Below are positions 59,553-64,000 of a stretch of DNA of 64,000 nucleotides, one piece after another. The first letter of the stretch is position 1; the number at the start of each line of letters is the position of its first letter. The notes under the pieces were generated by a model. It saw only the letters and a list, made by a program, of their open reading frames with translations. It ran no database searches and was not told the DNA's origin. Source of the stretch: Mucilaginibacter celer (GTDB lineage Bacteria > Bacteroidota > Bacteroidia > Sphingobacteriales > Sphingobacteriaceae); contig NZ_CP032869.1 in assembly GCF_003576455.2 (NCBI RefSeq), positions 6,758,001 to 6,822,000 on the forward strand, written 5' to 3'. The translations under genes were made by a program, and so were the position numbers.

Positions 59553-59587
59553 AACTAACCTCTAATCTCCAACCTCTAATCTCTAAC
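59553..59587 (+). repeat. Right inverted arm next to the four-helix-bundle gene
   Basis: AACTAACCTCTAATCTCCAA then CCTCTAATCTCTAAC. Complementary to the arm at 59031-59065. Just before it is the palindrome GCTGCAGC. Confidence 0.8.
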
Positions 59588-59589
59588 AA

Positions 59590-60168
59590 TCAACTCTTCA
59601 TTTTCTTTAACAGCGCCTCAACTACCTTGGGGAAATGATTGTGCTCCAATTGCTGACCTTTAAACTTCACAACTTCCAGCGTATCTCCCGGCTCAATTTT
59701 AAATTTTGATTGGTGGATGATCTCTCCTTCATCAAAATTCTCGTTCACAAAATGGATAGTAATACCGCTTTCTTCTTCTTTGTTTTCTAAAATGGCGCGG
59801 TGTACATTATCGCCATACATGCCTTTGCCACCGTATTTAGGTAAGAGGGCAGGGTGCAGGTTGATGATTTTGTTAGGGAATGCTTTTAATAATGATTGGG
59901 GTACAAGCCATAAAAAACCGGCCAGCACAATGAGGTCTACCTGGAGGTTTTTCAGCAGGCGCACTACATCGTCGGTTTGAAAAAACTCGTGGCGCGTAAA
60001 TATGTGCGAGGGGATCTCGAAGTTATCGGCGCGTTGTAAAACGTAGGCTTGCGGATTGTTGGTAAGGATGATTACTACCTCGGCATCGGCATTGCGCTTA
60101 AAGTGCTCCATTAGTTTTTGAGCGTTCGAGCCTGATCCTGAAGCAAAAATGGCAATTCTTTTTTTCAT
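59590..60168 (-). CDS. purN: Phosphoribosylglycinamide formyltransferase
   Basis: 192 residues. Transfers a formyl group from 10-formyltetrahydrofolate to GAR in purine synthesis. The start RIAIFASGSGSNAQKLMEHF, VLAGFLWLVPQSLLKAFPNK, INLHPALLPKYGGKGMYGDN (with the catalytic Asn/His region) and VHRAILENKEEESGITIHFV are complete. It is transcribed towards purH but is separated from it by the four-helix-bundle cassette. Confidence 0.96.
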   Translation of the reverse strand: MKKRIAIFASGSGSNAQKLMEHFKRNADAEVVIILTNNPQAYVLQRADNFEIPSHIFTRHEFFQTDDVVRLLKNLQVDLIVLAGFLWLVPQSLLKAFPNKIINLHPALLPKYGGKGMYGDNVHRAILENKEEESGITIHFVNENFDEGEIIHQSKFKIEPGDTLEVVKFKGQQLEHNHFPKVVEALLKKMKS

Positions 60169-60283
60169 CGGTGTTTGTTTTTCAACGAAGACGAAGCTAT
60201 AATAGTTTCATCAACCTGATTGTTTTAATCTGTACGGAAACTATTTTACTAAAACCATTTTATAATTTAAAATCAAAATTACT

Positions 60284-60793
60284 CTACGGGGTTGTGGCCG
60301 ATTTTTTCTGCCTTACAAAGCCGTAGCGCATAATCCGTCGTTTTTTGGTGGCCGAGTAGTTAGGTTGCACATCGCCGGTTTCCAATACCAGTCCGTAGTT
60401 ACCTAAGGTAACTATTCTGGCATTTTCAAAGGGTTTTGAACTGCCGCCCGATGCCTTGGTTGTATCCTTGCAAACCATATCCGACACTAAAAATAACTTA
60501 TTTTGAGTAAGTGACCAGCGGCCTTTAACGCTATCCTTCTCACACTGAAAATTAGAATAACCGCATGAATTATCGGCGCTAAATGCAAATATTTGAGTTT
60601 TGTCGCAAATTTTATTTAGTGTATCGAGTGAAATCTGCGTATCGCCAACGTAATTGGTAACTGTTATGGAAGCCAGCTGCCAGTTGCCCACAAACAGATC
60701 AGGAATATGGCTCAGATTATCTTTTTTGCACGAATTTACTATCAACGCGATACCAACCAGGCACAAACAAAACAGCAGCGGGATTTTTTTCAT
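60284..60793 (-). CDS. Putative lipoprotein with lipocalin-like body
   Basis: 169 residues with a lipoprotein signal ending in VNSCKKDN (Cys22). The mature part begins IPDLFVGNWQLASITV, a lipocalin-like opening, and has several further cysteines (in ICDKTQ, SCGYSNFQCE, VCKD) that could form disulfides. No named family recognised. Divergent from the dehydrogenase gene. Confidence 0.72.
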   Translation of the reverse strand: MKKIPLLFCLCLVGIALIVNSCKKDNLSHIPDLFVGNWQLASITVTNYVGDTQISLDTLNKICDKTQIFAFSADNSCGYSNFQCEKDSVKGRWSLTQNKLFLVSDMVCKDTTKASGGSSKPFENARIVTLGNYGLVLETGDVQPNYSATKKRRIMRYGFVRQKKSATTP

Positions 60794-60889
60794 TTATTAA
60801 ATGTAACAGCAAAATTATAAAATATGGTTGATTACCTTGCATCAACCTACTGTAATAAACGCTATAAATTAAATTTATTTCAACCTGTG

Positions 60890-61873
60890 ATGCGCGTTCC
60901 CTTCGAAAAACTGAAAGCCGAATTTAAAAGAGTATTGCTAAGCATAGGTGTATCCGCATACAAAGCCGAACAATGTGCCGCCATTTTTGCGGCCAACAGC
61001 CGCGATGGTGTTTACACGCACGGGCTAAACCGTTTCCCATCATTTGTGCAAACAATTAAAGAAGGTTTGTTTAAGCCCGATGTTGAGCCTGTTATGGAAA
61101 ACAGTTTAGGCGCTATTGAACAATGGAACGGTAACTTTGGTCTTGGTATGCTTAATGCTACCGCCTGTATGGCGCGGGCTATTGGATTGGCCGAAGTTAA
61201 TGGTATTGGCTGTGTTGCTATCAAATACACCAACCATTGGATGCGCGGTGGCACTTACGGTTTGCAGGCGGCCGATGCCGGTTACATCGGTATTTGTTTT
61301 ACCAATACCATAGCCAACCTGCCACCCTGGGGAGGCCTTGATCCGCGTTTAGGGAATAATCCTTTAGTAATAGCGGTGCCACGCCAGGAGGGGCATGTTT
61401 TATTGGATATGGCTATTTCGCAATATTCGGTAGGTAAGCTGATGGAAAGTAGGGCGCAGGGTAAGGAGTTGCTCATCCCTGGTGGGTATGATACGGCTGG
61501 TAATTTAAGCACCGATGCCGAAGCTGTGTTGACCTCCAGGCGGATGCTGCCGATAGGTTTCTGGAAAGGTTCGGGCTTATCGCTGATGCTTGATTTGCTG
61601 GCTACCTTATTAAGTGGTGGGAAACCAACAATGCAAATCAGCGAGCATGAAAAGGAATGGGGCGTATCGCAGGTATTTATTTGTTTGAAAACAGATGCTC
61701 AGCAAAACGAACAGATGATAAATCAGATACTTGATTACACTAAAAGTAGCCGAACACTTGAGGGCGGAGGAGTTTCTTATCCCGGAGAGAACATGCTTAA
61801 AACGAGGTTGAGGAATTTAAAGGAGGGGATACCGGTTGATGAGAACATCTGGGCACAGGTGTTGGGGATGTGA
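60890..61873 (+). CDS. 3-dehydro-L-gulonate 2-dehydrogenase-type oxidoreductase (Ldh/YiaK family)
   Basis: 327 residues from ATG 60890 (MRVPFEKLKAEFKRVLLSIG); the frame extends 22 codons further without conserved features. NAD(P)-dependent member of the malate/L-lactate dehydrogenase-2 family. Motifs include HGLNRFPSFVQTIKEGLF (catalytic His), GCVAIKYTNHWMRGGTYG, GGLDPRLGNNPLVIAVPRQE and LPIGFWKGSGLSLMLDLLAT. The YiaK subgroup reduces 2,3-diketo-L-gulonate in sugar-acid breakdown. No partner genes of that route are nearby, so the substrate is inferred from the family. Confidence 0.87.
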   Translation: MRVPFEKLKAEFKRVLLSIGVSAYKAEQCAAIFAANSRDGVYTHGLNRFPSFVQTIKEGLFKPDVEPVMENSLGAIEQWNGNFGLGMLNATACMARAIGLAEVNGIGCVAIKYTNHWMRGGTYGLQAADAGYIGICFTNTIANLPPWGGLDPRLGNNPLVIAVPRQEGHVLLDMAISQYSVGKLMESRAQGKELLIPGGYDTAGNLSTDAEAVLTSRRMLPIGFWKGSGLSLMLDLLATLLSGGKPTMQISEHEKEWGVSQVFICLKTDAQQNEQMINQILDYTKSSRTLEGGGVSYPGENMLKTRLRNLKEGIPVDENIWAQVLGM

Positions 61874-61935
61874 ATGATATTTTATTGTGAACAAGTAAAA
61901 TCTGGTTGCTCAAAAGGAAAAATAACATAAGCCAC

Positions 61936-62034
61936 CGTCATGCCAATTTTATTTCGGCATCCCACAGGACAGGTAGCCGATTTGCTTAGCATTGTTGCTT
62001 AGCGAGTGGGATGCTGAAACAAGTTCAGCACGAC
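61936..62034. repeat. GTCAT...ATGAC-like hairpin, subtype with CCCACAGGACAGGTA (copy 2)
   Basis: CGTCATGCCAATTTTATTTC, GGCATCCCACAGGACAGGTA and GCTTAGCGAGTGGGATGCTG then AAACAAGTTCAGCACGAC. Second copy of the element at 14577-14674. Convergent genes on both sides. Confidence 0.75.
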
Positions 62035-62103
62035 ATTAATTTTTATTAGGTCATGGGCAGCGCAGCAACCGCTTATTGTATGTAGATTCTCTTTTATTGG
62101 GTG

Positions 62104-62832
62104 TCATTCCCCCACCATCATCCCCTCAAACTTCTCCCAAAAACCATCACGTGGTACAGGAGCAATAATAGCCACCGGCTCATTTTTTACGGGATGAACA
62201 AAGGTTAATTTACGGGCATGCAAACAAATGCTTTTACGCAGGCTGCCGCGCGGATATCCATATTTATTATCGCCAACAATAGGTGTGCCCAGGGTTGATA
62301 ACTGTACCCTGATTTGATGCGGCCTGCCGGTTATCGGGTCAACCTCAATTAAATAATAGCCGTTTAATTCGCCAACCAGTTTGTAGCTTAACTCAGAGCG
62401 CAGGCTGCCCTGTACTTCCTTATCATGCGCTTTGGTTACGTTTTTTTGCGGGTTTTTAACCAGCCAATTTACCAGCGTCCCCGATTCGGGATGGGGCCTT
62501 TTGCGCACAACCGCATAATAGGTTTTATGCATTTCGCGGGCTTTGAACATTTTGTTGATCCTATCCAGAGCCTTGCTGGTTTTGGCGAAGAGGATCACTC
62601 CGCTTACCGGCCTGTCTAACCGGTGTACCACGCCCAAAAAAGCGCCATTAGGTTTATTGTATTTCTGGGCGATGTACTTTTTTACCTTCTCATCCAACGG
62701 CTCATCGCCTGTTTCATCAACCTGTACAATATCGCCCGCGCGTTTATTTATAGCAATAAGGTGGTTGTCCTCATAAAGAACATCCTTATCGGTTATTTCG
62801 TTGCTGCTATAATTAAATTCGGGACGGGCCAT
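62104..62832 (-). CDS. RluA-family pseudouridine synthase
   Basis: 242 residues. The catalytic motif HRLDRPVSGVILFAKT contains the essential Asp; other family features are YEDNHLIAINKRAGDIVQ, KTYYAVVRKRP, the ITGRPHQIRVQLSTLG segment and RKLTFVHPV near the end. There is no S4 domain, so the substrate site in 23S rRNA or tRNA cannot be assigned. The next gene, panB, is on the same strand, separated by a word hairpin. Confidence 0.95.
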   Translation of the reverse strand: MARPEFNYSSNEITDKDVLYEDNHLIAINKRAGDIVQVDETGDEPLDEKVKKYIAQKYNKPNGAFLGVVHRLDRPVSGVILFAKTSKALDRINKMFKAREMHKTYYAVVRKRPHPESGTLVNWLVKNPQKNVTKAHDKEVQGSLRSELSYKLVGELNGYYLIEVDPITGRPHQIRVQLSTLGTPIVGDNKYGYPRGSLRKSICLHARKLTFVHPVKNEPVAIIAPVPRDGFWEKFEGMMVGE

Positions 62833-62839
62833 TGTTTTT

Positions 62840-62915
62840 TAGTTCATGGTTCATGGTTGATGGTTCATGGAAAAACGCAAACTGTTATGATCCATCAACC
62901 ATCAACCATGAACTA
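62840..62915. repeat. Word-type hairpin (GTTCATGGTTGATGG / CCATCAACCATGAAC)
   Basis: TAGTTCATGGTTCATGGTTG and ATGGTTCATGG on the left; ATGATCCATCAACCATCAAC and CATGAACTA on the right. Same vocabulary as 24888-25003. It begins just before the RluA-family start and ends at the panB stop codon. Confidence 0.8.
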
Positions 62916-62916
62916 A

Positions 62917-63732
62917 TTAATACTGTTCTTTCTCGCTCGGGAAATCATTTCCTTTCACGTCGGTATTGTAGTTTTTTATCGCGTCGTGCATAATATCGTA
63001 CAGGTTGGCGTACTGGCGTAAAAAGCGTGGTTTAAAACCTTTGTTTATGCCCAGCATATCGTGTATCACCAATACCTGTCCGTCGCAATGCTGACCTGCT
63101 CCTATACCAATAGTCGGGATCTGCAGGCTTTCGCTTACTTCCTTTGCCAGTTTGGCCGGGATTTTTTCAAGTACTACCCCGAAACATCCTAACTCCTGTA
63201 GCTTCAGCGCGTCTTCGCGCAATTTTTGGGCTTCCGCTTCGTGCTTGGCGCGTACGGTGTAAGTGCCAAATTTATAGATAGATTGAGGCGTTAAACCCAA
63301 ATGCCCCATTACCGGGATACCTGCGGTAAGGATCCGGCTAACAGATTCGGCAATTTCAACGCCACCTTCAATTTTTACGGCATGAGCACCAGCCTCTTTC
63401 ATAATGCGGATGGCAGAGTTCAGGGCCTCTTTCGAATTACCCTGGTACGAGCCAAATGGCAGATCAACCACAACCAACGCGCGTTTAGCTGCCCGAACTA
63501 CTGATGAAGCGTGATAGATCATCTGATCCAAAGTTATCGGAAGGGTAGTTTCATGCCCGGCCATCACATTCGAGGCCGAATCGCCTACTAAAATGATATC
63601 CGTTCCGGCATCGTCAACAATAGTAGCCATCGAGTAATCGTAAGCGGTAAGCATAGTTATCTTTTCGCCACGAACTTTCATCTCCTGGATGGTATTGGTG
63701 GTGATGCGCTTTATTTCTTTATTTACAGACAT
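62917..63732 (-). CDS. panB: 3-methyl-2-oxobutanoate hydroxymethyltransferase
   Basis: 271 residues. First step of pantothenate synthesis: transfers a hydroxymethyl group from methylenetetrahydrofolate to alpha-ketoisovalerate. The TIM-barrel motifs are complete: ITMLTAYDYSMATIVDDAGT, ILVGDSASNVMAGHETTLPI, DLPFGSYQG, AHAVKIEGG, VMGHLGLTPQS and IGIGAGQHCDGQVLVIHDML. TACCTTTG lies 23 bases upstream of the ATG. No other pan gene is visible. Confidence 0.97.
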   Translation of the reverse strand: MSVNKEIKRITTNTIQEMKVRGEKITMLTAYDYSMATIVDDAGTDIILVGDSASNVMAGHETTLPITLDQMIYHASSVVRAAKRALVVVDLPFGSYQGNSKEALNSAIRIMKEAGAHAVKIEGGVEIAESVSRILTAGIPVMGHLGLTPQSIYKFGTYTVRAKHEAEAQKLREDALKLQELGCFGVVLEKIPAKLAKEVSESLQIPTIGIGAGQHCDGQVLVIHDMLGINKGFKPRFLRQYANLYDIMHDAIKNYNTDVKGNDFPSEKEQY

Positions 63733-63755
63733 TGATAAATGTTTTATCGGCAGTG

Positions 63756-63763
63756 CAAAGGTA
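63756..63763 (-). promoter_or_regulatory. -7 promoter element TACCTTTG for panB
   Basis: TACCTTTG on the minus strand, 23 bases before ATG 63732. Confidence 0.55.
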
Positions 63764-63772
63764 TGATATTTT

Positions 63773-63942
63773 GATTTCGGATGTGGGATGTTCGATTTCG
63801 GATTTTTTTATTTGGGAGAATTAAGATCAGGATGCTTAAAAGTGTATTAACGTAGGGGTAATAATATCATAAATTCGAAATCCCACATCCGAAATCCGAA
63901 ATCGAAAAATAAATCCGAAATCTCACATCCGAAATCCGAAAT
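63773..63942. repeat. Word-type hairpin (GATTTCGGAT / ATCCGAAATC)
   Basis: Left: GATTTCGGATGTGGGATG and TTCGATTTCGGATTT. Right: AATTCGAAATCCCACATCC, GAAATCCGAAATCG, AATCCGAAATCTCACATCC and GAAATCCGAAATT. The right arm is a duplicated copy of the left. The word GATTTCGGATTT also occurs in the tandem array at 4280-4637. Confidence 0.78.
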
Positions 63943-63949
63943 TATTTCC

Positions 63950-63957
63950 TACTTTTG
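63950..63957 (+). promoter_or_regulatory. -7 promoter element TACTTTTG at the right edge
   Basis: TACTTTTG, four bases before a possible GTG start at 63962. It resembles the very short leaders seen at 9334 and 17284. Confidence 0.45.
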
Positions 63958-63961
63958 CGCC

Positions 63962-64000
63962 GTGAATCCGGAAGTTCCTTACTTCATTATTTCAATCAGT
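63962..64000 (+). CDS. Start of a gene cut by the window edge
   Basis: GTG 63962 opens a frame of 13 codons, MNPEVPYFIISIS, running off the right edge. A good promoter element lies immediately upstream. Too short to identify. Confidence 0.35.
   Translation, partial: MNPEVPYFIISIS

Noticed and set aside
62623..62916. Frame antisense to the RluA-type gene ending in the word hairpin
   Set aside because: Antisense shadow of a well-supported gene plus repeat sequence.

Overview
The window looks like a chromosomal segment of a Bacteroidota bacterium of the Sphingobacteriaceae type, probably Mucilaginibacter or Pedobacter-like. The evidence is four TonB-dependent receptors with Bacteroidota-style N-terminal domains, a family set typical of that group (DUF4249, DUF5606, DUF2490, DUF6607, DUF6686, Porin_10), few Shine-Dalgarno sequences, and TAnnTTTG promoter elements placed very close to start codons. 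I see no rRNA, tRNA, CRISPR array, prophage or replication origin. The genus is inference.

Layout. 1-4.3 kb: the end of a LytTR regulator, then a receptor-lipoprotein pair. 4.6-9.3 kb (minus strand): a porin, purine nucleoside phosphorylase, lpxK, and a three-gene toxin-antitoxin-like unit that includes a previously easily missed 49-aa ORF. 9.4-17.3 kb: mixed envelope and housekeeping genes. 17.4-28.1 kb: rlmH, a membrane MutS homologue, a receptor, fabG and a large VWA membrane protein. 28.1-30.3 kb is the most rearranged area: a DUF559 nuclease gene lies between inverted G-rich repeats, with truncated copies of the same gene on both sides and a complete IS256-family element inserted between them. 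30.3-34.5 kb: ftsB-like, a DEAD-box helicase, lspA and eno. 34.9-40.9 kb: DUF2490, an ABC-2 exporter, two tandem approximately 31-aa peptide genes, a siderophore-interacting protein and an AraC regulator. 41-49 kb: DUF6607 with a Fur-like palindrome, a STAND/NACHT protein, a DUF892 protein and a FecA-like receptor. 49-64 kb: tdk, the cell-elongation operon mreBCD-mrdA-rodA, purH and purN around a four-helix-bundle gene, a sugar-acid dehydrogenase, an RluA-type synthase and panB.

The striking large-scale property is how many intergenic spaces hold long imperfect palindromes. I separate three groups: hairpins ending in GTCAT/ATGAC (seven copies), elements ending in TGTCTGAA/TTCAGACA (five loci, some nested or tandem), and 'word' hairpins built from reiterated short words and their reverse complements. 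In two places a small gene sits between the arms of such an inverted repeat: DUF559 at 28.3 kb and the four-helix-bundle gene at 59.1 kb. This suggests, without proving it, that some of these repeats are the ends of small cargo-carrying elements.
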